Positions 36,306-45,423 of a stretch of 64,000 nucleotides of DNA are shown one piece after another. The stretch lies in assembly GCF_900090145.1 (NCBI RefSeq), contig NZ_FMHI01000006.1:124001-188000 (forward strand), in the 5' to 3' direction. The stretch's first letter is position 1. Each line of letters begins with the position of its first letter. A program made the position numbers and the translations under genes. The notes below the pieces were generated by a model. It ran no database searches. It saw nothing but the letters and a program-made list of their open reading frames with translations, and had not been told where the DNA came from. The DNA comes from Streptomyces sp. WMMB 322. GTDB lineage: Bacteria > Actinomycetota > Actinomycetes > Streptomycetales > Streptomycetaceae.

Positions 36306-37999
36306 GCACCCACGTCGAGCGGCGCACCTACAACGCGCTCTACGGCCCGACGACGGGCGACCGGATACGGCTCGGCGACACGGACCTGTGGGTCGAGGTC
36401 GAGACGGACGACGGCACCCCGGGCGACGAACTGCTCGGCGGCTGCGGCAAGACCGTGCGCGACGGGCTGCTCGCCTCGCCGCGCTCGGACCGCGACTCGG
36501 CACTCGACATGATCATCACCAACGTGGTGCTGCTCGACGCCCGGCTCGGCGTGCGCAAGACGGACATCGGCGTGAAGGACGGACGCGTCGTGTCGGTGGG
36601 CGGCGCGGGCGGACACAACACCACGGGGGCCGCGTCGGACGGTTTCGCCGTGGACTCCCACACCTCGATGGTCCCCGGCGAAGGGCTGCTGGCCACTCCC
36701 GGCGTCGTCGACAGCCATGTGCACCTGTCCTCACCCGAGATCGCACCCGCGGCGCTGTCGGCGGGCGTGACGACGGTCGTCGGCATGGGCCTGGGCGGCA
36801 TGTGGGAGATCGGCTGCAACCCGGCCCGGAACCTGCACACGCTGATGAGCGCCTGGCGTGGCACGCCGCTCAACGTGGCGTTCCTGGCGCGTGGTTCGTC
36901 GAGTTCGCGCACGCTGCTGGACGAGATCGTGCTGGCGGGCGCCGGCGGCTTCAAGATCCACGAGGACTTCGGGGCGACTCCGCGCATCGTCGACACCTGC
37001 CTCGGCGCGGCCGAGCAGGCCGATCTGCCGGTGGCGCTGCACACCGACTCGATGAACGAGTCCGGTTATCTGCGCGACACCGTCGGGGCGACGCGCGGAC
37101 GCACCGTGCACGCGTACCACGTGGAGGGCGGAGGCGGTCACCCCGATCTGCTGGAGATCCTCTCCGAGGCCAACATCCTGCCCTCCTCGACGACTCCGAC
37201 CGTTCCCTACACGGTCAACACCGTCGAGGAGCTCTTCCCGATGACGATGACCGTCCACCGGCAGAACCACCACATCGAGAGCGACGTGGAGATCTCCAAG
37301 GGGCGCATACGGGCGCACGCCATCGCCGCCGAGAACTCGCTCCACGACCTCGGCGCGATCAGCATCGTCAACTCCGACTCGATGGGCATGGGCAGGATCG
37401 CCGAGACCGTGCGCCGCACGTGGCAGCTCGCCCATCTCCAGGCCGCGCGCTGCGGGGAGAGCGGTCCCGGACACCGCGCGAACGAACGGGCGCTGCGCTA
37501 TCTGGCGAAGATCACGCTCAACCCTGCGGTGGCGCACGGAATTTCGCACGAGGTCGGCAGCGTGGCGCCCGGACAGCTCGCGGACATCGTGCTCTGGCAT
37601 CCGGCGTGGTTCGGCACGAAGCCCGAACTCGTCATCAAGAGCGGCTTCGTGGCGTGGGGCAACACCGGATCGGGCTCCGGCTCGACGCGGCTGACCCAGC
37701 CCCGCACGTACCGCCCGTACTACGGCGCGCTCGGCGACGCGGCCTCACAGCTCGCACGGGTCTTCGTCGGCGCGGAGACCCTGGAGGACAGGAGTGCGCG
37801 CAACTCCCTTCCGGGCGGACTGCGTTACGCCTCCGTGCGGGACAGCCGCGGCCTCTCGCGCGCCGACATGCTGCACAACACCGCGACGCCGCGTGTCGAA
37901 GTGCCCCGCTCCGCGGGGCCCGTCCTCGTCGACGGCGAACCCGCCGCGACGGAAGCCGCCGCCGAAGTCCCCCTGGCCCAGCTGCACCATCTGGCCTGA
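36302..37999 (+). CDS. ureC: Urease-like alpha subunit (divergent, Cys flap residue lost)
   Basis: A 565-residue member of the urease alpha family with the nickel site intact: His139 and His141 (VDSHVHLSS), Lys218 and His220 (FKIHEDFG; Lys218 is the one that is carbamylated in ureases), His247 (LHTDSMNES), His273 (AYHVEGGGG) and Asp359 (NSDSMGMGR). Catalytic His (His319) is kept, but the mobile-flap Cys of K. aerogenes urease (Cys319) is Val318 here, and the following residue is Arg320 instead of His (MTVHRQN in place of MVCHHLD). The DSHVHLSSP segment also differs from the usual DTHIHFICP. Together with the altered beta subunit this marks a side branch of ureases whose activity on urea is uncertain. 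It shares an operon with an MFS permease and a ThDP enzyme. Confidence 0.92.
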   Translation: MSTHVERRTYNALYGPTTGDRIRLGDTDLWVEVETDDGTPGDELLGGCGKTVRDGLLASPRSDRDSALDMIITNVVLLDARLGVRKTDIGVKDGRVVSVGGAGGHNTTGAASDGFAVDSHTSMVPGEGLLATPGVVDSHVHLSSPEIAPAALSAGVTTVVGMGLGGMWEIGCNPARNLHTLMSAWRGTPLNVAFLARGSSSSRTLLDEIVLAGAGGFKIHEDFGATPRIVDTCLGAAEQADLPVALHTDSMNESGYLRDTVGATRGRTVHAYHVEGGGGHPDLLEILSEANILPSSTTPTVPYTVNTVEELFPMTMTVHRQNHHIESDVEISKGRIRAHAIAAENSLHDLGAISIVNSDSMGMGRIAETVRRTWQLAHLQAARCGESGPGHRANERALRYLAKITLNPAVAHGISHEVGSVAPGQLADIVLWHPAWFGTKPELVIKSGFVAWGNTGSGSGSTRLTQPRTYRPYYGALGDAASQLARVFVGAETLEDRSARNSLPGGLRYASVRDSRGLSRADMLHNTATPRVEVPRSAGPVLVDGEPAATEAAAEVPLAQLHHLA

Positions 38000-38087
38000 A
38001 CGCACCGCGGCCCGGGCGCCGGCGGGCCCGACACCACCGGGCCGCCCACGATCCGCACAGTCTGGTCACCGTCCATGAGGAGACCGC

Positions 38088-39494
38088 ATGAGCACCTCAC
38101 CTCCCCCTCCCCCGTCCCCCTCACCGTCCCCGTCCCCGTCCCCGTCCGCGCATACCCCGCCTGCCGGGAAGACCGCGAGCACCGCCGACATCAAGCGGCT
38201 GCTGTCGGCCGCCTTCATCGGCACCGCGCTCGAGTGGTACGACTACTTCCTCTACGGCACGGCCGCGGCCCTCGTCTTCAACAAGCTCTTCTTCCCGAGC
38301 CTCGATCCGGTCGTCGGCACGATCGCCTCGTTCATCACCTTCGCGGTCGGCTTCGTCGCCCGCCCGGTCGGCGCCGCCGTGTTCGGGCACATCGGCGACC
38401 GGTACGGGCGGCGCACGGCCCTGATCATGACCGTCGTGCTGATGGGCGTCACCACCGGCTGCATCGGGCTGCTGCCCGGCTACGGCACCATCGGGATCTG
38501 GGCGCCCGCGCTGCTGGCGACGCTCCGGTTCCTGCAGGGCATCTCCGTGGGCGGCGAGTGGAGCGGCGCGATGCTGCTGACGCTGGAGCACACTCCCCGC
38601 GAGAAGCACGGCAGTTACTCCGCCGTCCCCCAACTCGGCTCCCCCGTCGGCACGTTGCTCTCCAGCGGCGCCTTCGCGCTGGTGGGGATGCTGCCCGACG
38701 CGGCCTTCTACTCATGGGGCTGGCGGATACCGTTCCTGTTCGCCTTCGTGCTGCTCTTCGTCGCCCTGTACATGAGGCTGCGGATCGAGGAGTCCCCCGT
38801 GTTCAAGGCGATGATGGCCGAGAGCGAGAAGAACGGACCGCCGCCCGCGCCGCTGCTGGAGGCCTTCCGCCGCACCTGGGGGCGCATCCTCATCGGGATC
38901 GCCGCCGCGTTCCTCGGCATCGGCGGCTTCTTCCTGCTGACGACGTTCATCATCTCCTACGGCACCGAACAGCTCGGTGTGGACAAGTCGGTGATGCTCA
39001 ACGCGACGCTCGTCGGTGCTCTCGTCGAGATCGGCGTCCTCGTGGCGGGCGGCCGGATCGCCAACCGGGTGGGCCCGTGGAAGGTGTGCGTGGTGGGCGG
39101 CATCGTCTCCGTACTCGCCGCCTTCCCCACGTTCTGGCTCGTCGACACGAAGAGCACTCCGCTCGTCGTGCTCGGTGTCGCCCTGGGCATCGGCACCATA
39201 TCCATCCCGTACGCCCCGATCGGTGCCGTCGTCTCCGGGATGTTCCCCGAGAACTTCCGCTACAGCGCCGTCGCCATGTCGTACAACCTGGCGGGCGTGC
39301 TGTCCGGCTTCGTCCCGCTGGCGGCCGCCTCGCTGCTGGGGCTGTCCGGCGGTGCCTCGTGGAGTGCGGCGCTGCTGCTGATCCTCATCGCGGCGTGCAC
39401 CGCGGTCGGCTCGTATCTCGCCGGTCCGCAACTGGCGCGGCGTCTGGGTCACGACCCCAGCAAGCAGCACGAGACGTCGAAGGCCATCGCGTGA
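38088..39494 (+). CDS. MFS transporter of the metabolite:H+ symporter type
   Basis: A 468-residue membrane protein with 12 predicted helices. Signature segments: GTALEWYDYFLYGTAAAL in helix 1, GDRYGRRTALI after helix 2, LRFLQGISVGGEWSGAML in helix 4, WGWRIPFLFAF in helix 6. These are typical of the MHS branch (proline/betaine, citrate, alpha-ketoglutarate, shikimate permeases). The first 25 residues are a Pro-Ser repeat (SPSPSPSPS), encoded by a tandem CCGTCC/CCCCGT DNA repeat. It lies 88 bases after the urease-like alpha gene with GAGGAG before ATG 38088, and its stop overlaps the next start, so it probably imports the substrate used by the operon. Confidence 0.92.
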   Translation: MSTSPPPPPSPSPSPSPSPSAHTPPAGKTASTADIKRLLSAAFIGTALEWYDYFLYGTAAALVFNKLFFPSLDPVVGTIASFITFAVGFVARPVGAAVFGHIGDRYGRRTALIMTVVLMGVTTGCIGLLPGYGTIGIWAPALLATLRFLQGISVGGEWSGAMLLTLEHTPREKHGSYSAVPQLGSPVGTLLSSGAFALVGMLPDAAFYSWGWRIPFLFAFVLLFVALYMRLRIEESPVFKAMMAESEKNGPPPAPLLEAFRRTWGRILIGIAAAFLGIGGFFLLTTFIISYGTEQLGVDKSVMLNATLVGALVEIGVLVAGGRIANRVGPWKVCVVGGIVSVLAAFPTFWLVDTKSTPLVVLGVALGIGTISIPYAPIGAVVSGMFPENFRYSAVAMSYNLAGVLSGFVPLAAASLLGLSGGASWSAALLLILIAACTAVGSYLAGPQLARRLGHDPSKQHETSKAIA

Positions 39495-41263
39495 CGCGGC
39501 GAGAACACCAGGCGCGGGAGCAGCACGAGCAGGAGCAGCACGAGCAGGAGCAGCCGGAAGAGCAACTCCTGCGCACCGGCGGGCAGATACTCGTCGACCA
39601 GCTGGCGGCGCACGGCGTCGGAACGGTCTTCGGGGTGCCGGGCGAGAGCTATCTCGAGGTCCTGGACGCACTGCACGACTCCTCCGTGCGGATGGTCGTG
39701 TGCCGCCAGGAAGGCGGCGCCGCGTACATGGCCGAGGCCACGGGCAAGCTCACCGGCCGGCCCGGCGTCTGCTTCACCACCCGCGGCCCCGGCGCGGCCA
39801 ACGCGCTGGTGGCACTGCACACCGCCGACCAGGACGCCACACCCCTGGTCCTCTTCGTCGGCCTGGTGCCGCGCGGCCACACCGGCCGCGCCGGGTTCCA
39901 GGAGTTCGACCTGCGCGGCACGTTCGGCGCGCACGCCAAGCTCGTGGAGACGGCGGACGAGGCGGCGCGCCTCCCGGAGATCACGGCCCGTGCCTTCGCC
40001 GTCGCGGCGGGCGGCAGACCCGGGCCGGTGGTCGTCGGGCTGCCCGAGGACATGCTCACCGACACGGCGCACGCGGCGGACGCACAACCGCTGCCGGTGC
40101 CCGAAGGCGCGGTCTCCCCGGATCAACTCGGCTCGCTGGAAGCGCTGTTGGCGCAGGCCGTCCGTCCGCTGGTGGTGCTCGGGGGCAGCCGCTGGACCGA
40201 GGACGCACGCAGGGACGTGCGGGCCTGGGCCGAAGCGTGGTCGCTGCCGGTGGCCGTCGACTTCCGCTGCCAGGACCTGATTCCCGGGGACAGCGACATC
40301 TTCGCGGGGAACCTGGGCTACGGACGCCCGACCGCACTCGCCGAACGGCTCGGCTCGGCCGACCTGCTGATCTGTGTCGGCGCAGCCCCCGGCGACGTCA
40401 CCACCGACGGCTACACGCGGCTGGACCGCCCGGAGGAACCGGAAGCGGGTCTCCCGCGGCGGATCGTCCATGTGCTTCCCGACTGGCCGCCGCCCGGCGC
40501 CTGGCACCGCTGCGACCTGCCCGTCCTCGCCTCACCGGCGGCGTTCGGCAGGGCCGTCGCGGGGCTGCGGCCCGCCGGGCCCGTTGCCTGGGCGGAGACG
40601 ACCCGGGCGGACCGCGCCGCGCATCTGGAGTTCCGTCGCACCCTGCACGACCCCGAACCCCTCGACCTCGGGGCCGTGTTCGCGACGCTCGACGCACGGC
40701 TCGACGCGGACGCGGTCGTCACGTTCGGCGCCGGCAACTACGCGCTCTGGGCGCAGCGTTTCCTCACCTACCGGGACGGCATGCGCCAACTCGCCCCCCG
40801 CAACGGCTCGATGGGATACGGCCTCCCCGCGGGCGTGGCCGCCGCCGTGACGATGCCCGGACGTCAGGTCGTCACCTTCGCGGGTGACGGCTGCTTCCTG
40901 ATGAACGGCCAGGAGCTGTCCACCGGCCTCGCCGAGGGAGCGGCACCGCTGGTCCTCGTCGTCGACAACGGCACATACGGGACGATCCGCAAGCACCAGG
41001 AACTCGCCCACCCCGGGCGGGTCAGCGGTACCGACCTGGTCAACCCGGACTTCGCCGCGTACGCCCGCGCGTTCGGCGCCCACGGCGAAACGGTCTGCGC
41101 CACCGGGGAGTTCGCCCCGGCCCTGGAGCGCGCTCTCGTCAACTGCCGGGCGGGAAGGGCCGCATTGATCGCGCTGCGTCCTTCCGAGGGCCGTCTCGCC
41201 CCCGGCATGACGGTCGCCTCCCTGCGCGAAGCAGCCGCCCGGGAGGCCGGCGGACCCCGGTGA
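39491..41263 (+). CDS. Thiamine diphosphate-dependent enzyme (acetolactate synthase family)
   Basis: A 590-residue ThDP enzyme. N-terminal pyrimidine-binding domain (about 35-195) with VFGVPGESYLEVLDAL and catalytic Glu74 (RQEGGAAYMAEATGKLTG). Central domain about 215-345. C-terminal pyrophosphate domain with the motif GDGCFLMN followed by VVDNGTYG (GDG-x(n)-N). Presence of Glu74 argues against glyoxylate carboligase, which has Val there. Substrate could be a 2-keto acid such as benzoylformate, pyruvate, or an oxalyl or sulfo compound. The first 30 residues contain a Glu/Gln/His repeat (EQHEQEQHEQEQ) from two 15-base DNA repeats. GTG 39491 overlaps the MFS stop by 4 bases. Confidence 0.88.
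   Translation: MTRREHQAREQHEQEQHEQEQPEEQLLRTGGQILVDQLAAHGVGTVFGVPGESYLEVLDALHDSSVRMVVCRQEGGAAYMAEATGKLTGRPGVCFTTRGPGAANALVALHTADQDATPLVLFVGLVPRGHTGRAGFQEFDLRGTFGAHAKLVETADEAARLPEITARAFAVAAGGRPGPVVVGLPEDMLTDTAHAADAQPLPVPEGAVSPDQLGSLEALLAQAVRPLVVLGGSRWTEDARRDVRAWAEAWSLPVAVDFRCQDLIPGDSDIFAGNLGYGRPTALAERLGSADLLICVGAAPGDVTTDGYTRLDRPEEPEAGLPRRIVHVLPDWPPPGAWHRCDLPVLASPAAFGRAVAGLRPAGPVAWAETTRADRAAHLEFRRTLHDPEPLDLGAVFATLDARLDADAVVTFGAGNYALWAQRFLTYRDGMRQLAPRNGSMGYGLPAGVAAAVTMPGRQVVTFAGDGCFLMNGQELSTGLAEGAAPLVLVVDNGTYGTIRKHQELAHPGRVSGTDLVNPDFAAYARAFGAHGETVCATGEFAPALERALVNCRAGRAALIALRPSEGRLAPGMTVASLREAAAREAGGPR
39521..39550 (+). repeat. Two 15-base in-frame repeats in the ThDP enzyme leader
   Basis: CAGCACGAGCAGGAG occurs twice in tandem (39521-39535, 39536-39550), encoding the Gln-His-Glu-Gln-Glu repeat before the folded domain. 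A length-variable, probably non-functional linker. Confidence 0.7.
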
Positions 41264-41352
41264 CCCCGGTGACCCCGTCCCCGAGGCGTCCGGCACCCTG
41301 ACGGCAGGGCGGGAGGAGCCCGTGCGCACGTGTGCTTGCCTCCCGGCCCACA

Positions 41353-41391
41353 CACGACATATCGTGTTCCTCGGTGAACGCGATATGTCGC
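41353..41391. promoter_or_regulatory. Paired palindromes, candidate PadR operators
   Basis: ACACGA-CATA-TCGTGT (41353-41368) is a perfect palindrome with 6-base arms. A second, GCGA-TATG-TCGC, lies at 41380-41391. The two are also mutual inverted repeats: CGACATATCG at 41355-41364 versus CGATATGTCG at 41381-41390. They sit about 80-117 bases before the DUF4097 gene that is co-transcribed with padR. PadR proteins typically autoregulate through such ATAT-centred sites. Confidence 0.6.
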
Positions 41392-41469
41392 TGTCTGCCG
41401 TCGCCTCCGGTGACGGGTCGCGGCGTCGTCCGCGCTCGCCCCCGCCGTACGCCTACCCGGGAGGCCGCC

Positions 41470-42333
41470 GTGCCCGCCGAACGCCCCTCTTGGTCGATCT
41501 CCGAGCCGCAGACCCTCCGGATCGACGAGCCCATCGAATCGCTCCAGGTACGCATCGTGGGCGGCAGCGTCAACATCGTCGGCACCGGCGAGCCCGGCGC
41601 CCGCGTCGAGATCGGAGAGGTGGAGGGCCCCCCGCTCACGGTGACGCGCAAGGGCGGCTCACTGGTCGTCGCCTACGAGGACGTGCCCTGGCAGGGCTTC
41701 CTCAAGTGGCTGGACCGCAAGGGGTGGAACCGCCACGCGGTCGTCTCGGTCTCCGTGCCCGCACAGGCGCGGCTCTCCGTCGGCGTCGTCGGAGCGAACG
41801 CCTTCGTCTCCGGCGTCACGGGCCGTACGGACGTGCGCGGAGTCAGCGGCGACACCACCCTCGTCGGGATCGGCGGACCGGTCCGCGCCGAGACCGTCTC
41901 CGGAAACGTCGAGGCCCAGGGCCTCACCGGAACCGTCGGCTTCAACTCCGTCTCCGGCGACCTGACGGTCATCGACGGCCGCCCCGCCGTCAGGGCCGAC
42001 TCGGTCAGCGGCTCCATGATCCTCGACCTGGACACCGCCGGCACCGGCAAGGAGACGGACATCGCGCTGGGCACGGTCTCCGGCGAGGTCGCCCTCCGGC
42101 TCTCGGACCCCGTGGACGCCACCGTGGAGGTGAGCACCGCGAGCGGCGGCGTCTCCAGCGCCTTCGACGAACTGCAGGTCGAGGGGCAGTGGGGCGCGAA
42201 GAAGGTGAAGGGCAGGCTCGGCACCGGCGACGGCCGGCTGCGGGCCAGCAGCGTCTCGGGCTCCATCGCCCTTCTGCGGCGCGCGGAACCCCTCCACGAC
42301 GACGAGGACCTCCTCCTCAGCAAGGACGTCTGA
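41470..42333 (+). CDS. DUF4097 beta-strand repeat protein
   Basis: A 287-residue protein built of short repeats that should fold as a right-handed beta-helix: SVSGDLTVIDG, ADSVSGSMILDLD, GTVSGEVALRL, STASGGVSSAF, ASSVSGSIALLRR, with the xxVSGxxxL beat every 18-20 residues. No signal peptide or membrane helix. DUF4097 proteins (YvlB-like) are commonly paired with PadR or PspC regulators in envelope-stress responses, but biochemical function is unknown. GTG 41470 follows GGGAGG and starts with VPAERPSW. One base before the padR ATG, so the pair forms an operon. Confidence 0.85.
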   Translation: MPAERPSWSISEPQTLRIDEPIESLQVRIVGGSVNIVGTGEPGARVEIGEVEGPPLTVTRKGGSLVVAYEDVPWQGFLKWLDRKGWNRHAVVSVSVPAQARLSVGVVGANAFVSGVTGRTDVRGVSGDTTLVGIGGPVRAETVSGNVEAQGLTGTVGFNSVSGDLTVIDGRPAVRADSVSGSMILDLDTAGTGKETDIALGTVSGEVALRLSDPVDATVEVSTASGGVSSAFDELQVEGQWGAKKVKGRLGTGDGRLRASSVSGSIALLRRAEPLHDDEDLLLSKDV

Positions 42334-42334
42334 C

Positions 42335-43345
42335 ATGCCTCCCGTCTTCGCTCACGGCCGGCTGCGCCTCTATCTGCTCAAGCTCCTCGACGAGGCGCCG
42401 CGGCACGGCTACGAGGTGATCCGGCTGCTGGAGGAGCGCTTCCAGGGCCTGTACGCGCCGTCGGCCGGCACCGTCTACCCGCGCCTTGCCAAGCTGGAGG
42501 GCGAGGGCCTGGTCAGTCACGCCACCGAGGCCGGCGGCCGCAAGGTCTACTCGATCACCGAGGCAGGCCGGGCCGAACTGGCCGACCGCGAGGACGAGTT
42601 GGCGGAGCTGGAGGTCGAGATCAGCGAATCCCTGACCTCCCTGGCGGCCGACATCCGCGAGGACGTCAGCGGCTCCGCCCGCGACCTGCGGCGCGAGATG
42701 CGCGAACAGGCCCGCCGTACCCGTACGGACGGAACGGGCATGCCCTCGGGCAGCCGGCCGGGCATGACCGAGAAGGAGGCATGGCAGCAGGCCAAGGAGG
42801 AGATGAAGCGGGCCAAGGAGGAGTGGAAGGAACAGGCCCGCCGCGCCAAGAGGGAGACCCAGCAGGCCAGACGCCAGGCGAAGGAGGCCCAGGCGCACGC
42901 GGCCGCCGTGGAGGAGGTGCAGCGCATCGCCCGGCAGGTGCAGGAGCAGGTCCAGTCACGGGCGAAGTCCGGTGACTGGCCGGGCGCCGTGCGCGACGGC
43001 ATGTCCGAACTGGCCCGTGAAATGGGCAACTTGGGCCGCATCTCGGAGTACACGACGGCCTGGTTCCCCAACCTGCGGCAGGAGCCGTCCGCCGGCGGCG
43101 AGACGACCGGCCCCCAGGCCCCCGAGTGGGCGAAGGAGCAGGACACCCCGAGCGCCGACCCGGGCCGCGAACTGGAACGCCTCCTCGACCACTTCCGGGA
43201 CGACGTGCGGGACGCGGCACGCGATCACGGCGTGACCGAGGAGCAACTGCGCGAGGCGCGGCGCCAACTGTCGGCGGGGGCTGCCCACATGGTCGCCCTG
43301 CTGCGCGGCCCCGAAGGCCACGTGGAACGGGACGCCGACAGCTGA
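42335..43345 (+). CDS. PadR-family regulator with long coiled-coil extension
   Basis: A 336-residue regulator, about three times the length of a minimal PadR. Residues 1-90 are the winged helix: LRLYLLKLLDEAPRHGYEVIRLLEE, APSAGTVYPRLAKLEGEGLV, GGRKVYSITEAGR. Residues 90-240 are a very charged predicted coiled coil (KEAWQQAKEEMKRAKEEWKEQARRAKRE). A further helical C-terminal domain follows (LERLLDHFRDDVRDAARDHGVTEEQLREARRQL). The extension probably mediates dimerisation or senses a partner, possibly the DUF4097 protein. Likely autoregulator through the sites at 41353-41391. Two hairpins follow its stop. Confidence 0.9.
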   Translation: MPPVFAHGRLRLYLLKLLDEAPRHGYEVIRLLEERFQGLYAPSAGTVYPRLAKLEGEGLVSHATEAGGRKVYSITEAGRAELADREDELAELEVEISESLTSLAADIREDVSGSARDLRREMREQARRTRTDGTGMPSGSRPGMTEKEAWQQAKEEMKRAKEEWKEQARRAKRETQQARRQAKEAQAHAAAVEEVQRIARQVQEQVQSRAKSGDWPGAVRDGMSELAREMGNLGRISEYTTAWFPNLRQEPSAGGETTGPQAPEWAKEQDTPSADPGRELERLLDHFRDDVRDAARDHGVTEEQLREARRQLSAGAAHMVALLRGPEGHVERDADS

Positions 43346-43353
43346 ACCGACGG

Positions 43354-43374
43354 GGCCCGGCCGCCGGCCGGGCC
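43354..43374 (+). terminator. Terminator after padR
   Basis: GGCCCGGCC (43354-43362), loop GCC, GGCCGGGCC (43366-43374): a 9-base perfect GC stem 9 bases past the padR stop, followed by TCATCGTC. Confidence 0.75.
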
Positions 43375-43451
43375 TCATCGTCACGTGGACCTCCTTCGTC
43401 ACCGGCCGATGATCGCAGGCCGGCCACTCCGGCGGGCCCGCAGCAGAGCGC

Positions 43452-43489
43452 GTCACCCCGAAGCGGTACGGATGCCGCTTCGGGGTGAC
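43452..43489. terminator. Second hairpin between convergent padR and oxidoreductase
   Basis: GTCACCCCGAAGCGG (43452-43466) and CCGCTTCGGGGTGAC (43475-43489) pair perfectly over 15 bases with an 8-base loop. It lies 117 bases from the end of the leftward oxidoreductase gene and probably serves as a bidirectional terminator. Confidence 0.7.
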
Positions 43490-43605
43490 CGCGCGCGTTG
43501 CCTGTGCTGCAGCATGGTTGTCAGCGGCGGCGCCCGTGACACGGACCCACGGGAGCCGGCGGCGGAACGAGCGCCGCGCGGCAGCGGGCGCCGCCGGCCG
43601 GCCGG

Positions 43606-44568
43606 TCAGACCGTCAGCACGACCTTGCCGAACAGCTCGCCCTCCGCCATCTTCGCGAAACCCTCGCGGGCCCGGTCCAGCGGCAGCGTCGAGTCGATGA
43701 CGGGCCGTACGCCCTTGGCGGCGCAGAAGTCCATCAGCGAGGCCAGCTCCTCCTTGCTGCCCATCGTCGAGCCGACGACCTTCAGTTCGAGGAAGAAGAT
43801 CCGGTTGAGCTCCGTGGCGGGCGGGTTGGGTCCGCTCGTGGCGCCCGAGATGACGACTGTTCCGCCCGGCTTGAGGGACTTCAGCGAGTGGGACCAGGTG
43901 GCGGCGCCCACGGTCTCCAGCACGGCGTCGACGCGCTGCGGCAGCCGCGCGCCGGTCTCCACGGCGGCCTCCGCGCCGAGTTCGACGGCACGCTTGCGCT
44001 TGGCCTCGTCCCGGCTGGTGGCGAAGACCCGCAGCCCGGCGGCGGCGCCCAGCACGATCGCGGCCGTCGCGACGCCGCCGCCCGCGCCCTGCACGAGCAC
44101 GCTGTCACCGGGCCGGACGCCCGCGTTGGTGAAGAGCATGCGGTACGCGGTCAGCCACGCCGTCGGCAGACAGGCCGCCTCCTCGAAGGAGAGTTCCTTC
44201 GGCTTGGGCAGCACGTTCCACCGCGGCACGGCGACGCGTTCGGCGAACGTGCCCTGGTACTTCTCCGTCAGCAGGGTCCGCTTCTCGTCCGGGCCGACGC
44301 CGTGGCCGGTCGCACCGATGACCGAGTGCAGGACGACTTCGTTGCCGTCGGCGTCGATGCCCGCGCCGTCGCACCCCAGGGTCATCGGCAGCAGCTCCTC
44401 GCCGAGCCCGACCCCCCGCAGGGACCACAGGTCGTGGTGGTTGAGCGACGCCGCCTTGACGTCGACGGTCGTCCAACCGTCCGGAACCACCGGTTCGGGA
44501 CGGTCACCCAGTTCCAGTCCGTCCAGCGGCTGGTCCTTGTCGATTCGCGCGGCGTATGCAGCAAACAT
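43606..44568 (-). CDS. Zinc-independent MDR-family quinone oxidoreductase
   Basis: A 320-residue medium-chain dehydrogenase/reductase. N-terminal GroES-like fold (LNHHDLWSLRG, LGCDGAGIDADGN), then the NAD(P)-binding Rossmann part with VLVQGAGGGVATAAIVLGAAAG and FATSRDEAKRKRAVELGAEAAV. The Cys and His ligands of catalytic and structural zinc in alcohol dehydrogenases are missing, so an NADPH:quinone reductase-like or enoyl reductase activity fits better than an alcohol dehydrogenase. ATG 44568. A monocistronic gene convergent with padR. Confidence 0.88.
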   Translation of the reverse strand: MFAAYAARIDKDQPLDGLELGDRPEPVVPDGWTTVDVKAASLNHHDLWSLRGVGLGEELLPMTLGCDGAGIDADGNEVVLHSVIGATGHGVGPDEKRTLLTEKYQGTFAERVAVPRWNVLPKPKELSFEEAACLPTAWLTAYRMLFTNAGVRPGDSVLVQGAGGGVATAAIVLGAAAGLRVFATSRDEAKRKRAVELGAEAAVETGARLPQRVDAVLETVGAATWSHSLKSLKPGGTVVISGATSGPNPPATELNRIFFLELKVVGSTMGSKEELASLMDFCAAKGVRPVIDSTLPLDRAREGFAKMAEGELFGKVVLTV

Positions 44569-44661
44569 GATCAGGACGCTACTCGCGCGGGGGGCCGGCC
44601 AGCCACCCCCCGCCCCGCCGAAGCGACAGATCTCACGGACGCGCCGGACGCGCCCGGCGCC

Positions 44662-45423
44662 TCACAGCACCTTGGAGAGGAAGGACTTCGTCCGCTCGTG
44701 CTGCGGGTCGCCGAGGACGTCCCGGGGGTTGCCCGACTCCACGACCACCCCGTCGTCCATGAAGACCAGTGAGTCGCCGACCTCGCGCGCGAAGCCCATC
44801 TCGTGCGTGACGACGACCATCGTCATGCCGTCCTCGGCGAGGTCGCGCATCACGTCCAGCACCTCTCCGACCAGCTCCGGGTCGAGCGCCGAGGTCGGCT
44901 CGTCGAAGAGCATCAGCTTGGGCTCCATCGCCAGCGCCCGGGCGATGGCGACGCGCTGCTGCTGTCCGCCGGAGAGCTGCGCGGGGTAGCTGTCGGTCTT
45001 GTCGGCGAGGCCCACGCGGTCGAGAAGGGCACGTGCGCGTTCCTGCGCCTTCGCCTTGCTCTCCCCCTTCACCTGGACCGGCGCCTCCATCACGTTCTCC
45101 ACCGCGGTCATGTGCGGGAAGAGGTTGAAGCGCTGGAAGACCATGCCGATGTCGCGGCGCTGCGCGGCGACTTCGCGGTCCCGCAGCTCGTAGAGCTTGT
45201 TGCCGTGCTCGCGGTAGCCGACGAGCGTGCCGTCGACGTACAACCGCCCCGCGTTGATCTTCTCCAGGTGGTTGATGCAGCGCAGGAAGGTGGACTTGCC
45301 CGACCCCGAGGGGCCGACGATGCAGAACACCTCGCGCGGCGCGACCTCCAGGTCGATGCCCTTGAGCACTTCGACCGGTCCGAAGGACTTGTGTACGGCC
45401 TCGGCCTTCACCATCGCGTTCAT
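44662..45423 (-). CDS. Polar amino acid ABC transporter ATPase
   Basis: A 253-residue GlnQ-type ATPase. Walker [10 protein letters not shown]-loop [17 protein letters not shown], signature LSGGQQQRV, Walker [18 protein letters not shown]-loop [12 protein letters not shown]: all hallmarks of the glutamine/glutamate family. The 12-residue insertion [20 protein letters not shown] before the Q-loop is common in arginine/cystine-type ATPases. ATG 45423 follows GGGAGG and overlaps the permease stop by 4 bases. Confidence 0.95.
   Translation of the reverse strand: MNAMVKAEAVHKSFGPVEVLKGIDLEVAPREVFCIVGPSGSGKSTFLRCINHLEKINAGRLYVDGTLVGYREHGNKLYELRDREVAAQRRDIGMVFQRFNLFPHMTAVENVMEAPVQVKGESKAKAQERARALLDRVGLADKTDSYPAQLSGGQQQRVAIARALAMEPKLMLFDEPTSALDPELVGEVLDVMRDLAEDGMTMVVVTHEMGFAREVGDSLVFMDDGVVVESGNPRDVLGDPQHERTKSFLSKVL

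Noticed and set aside
39491..41263. Glyoxylate carboligase as identity of the ThDP enzyme, to fit a ureide pathway
   Set aside because: Glyoxylate carboligase lacks the catalytic Glu; this protein has it (Glu74), so the specific call is not supported.
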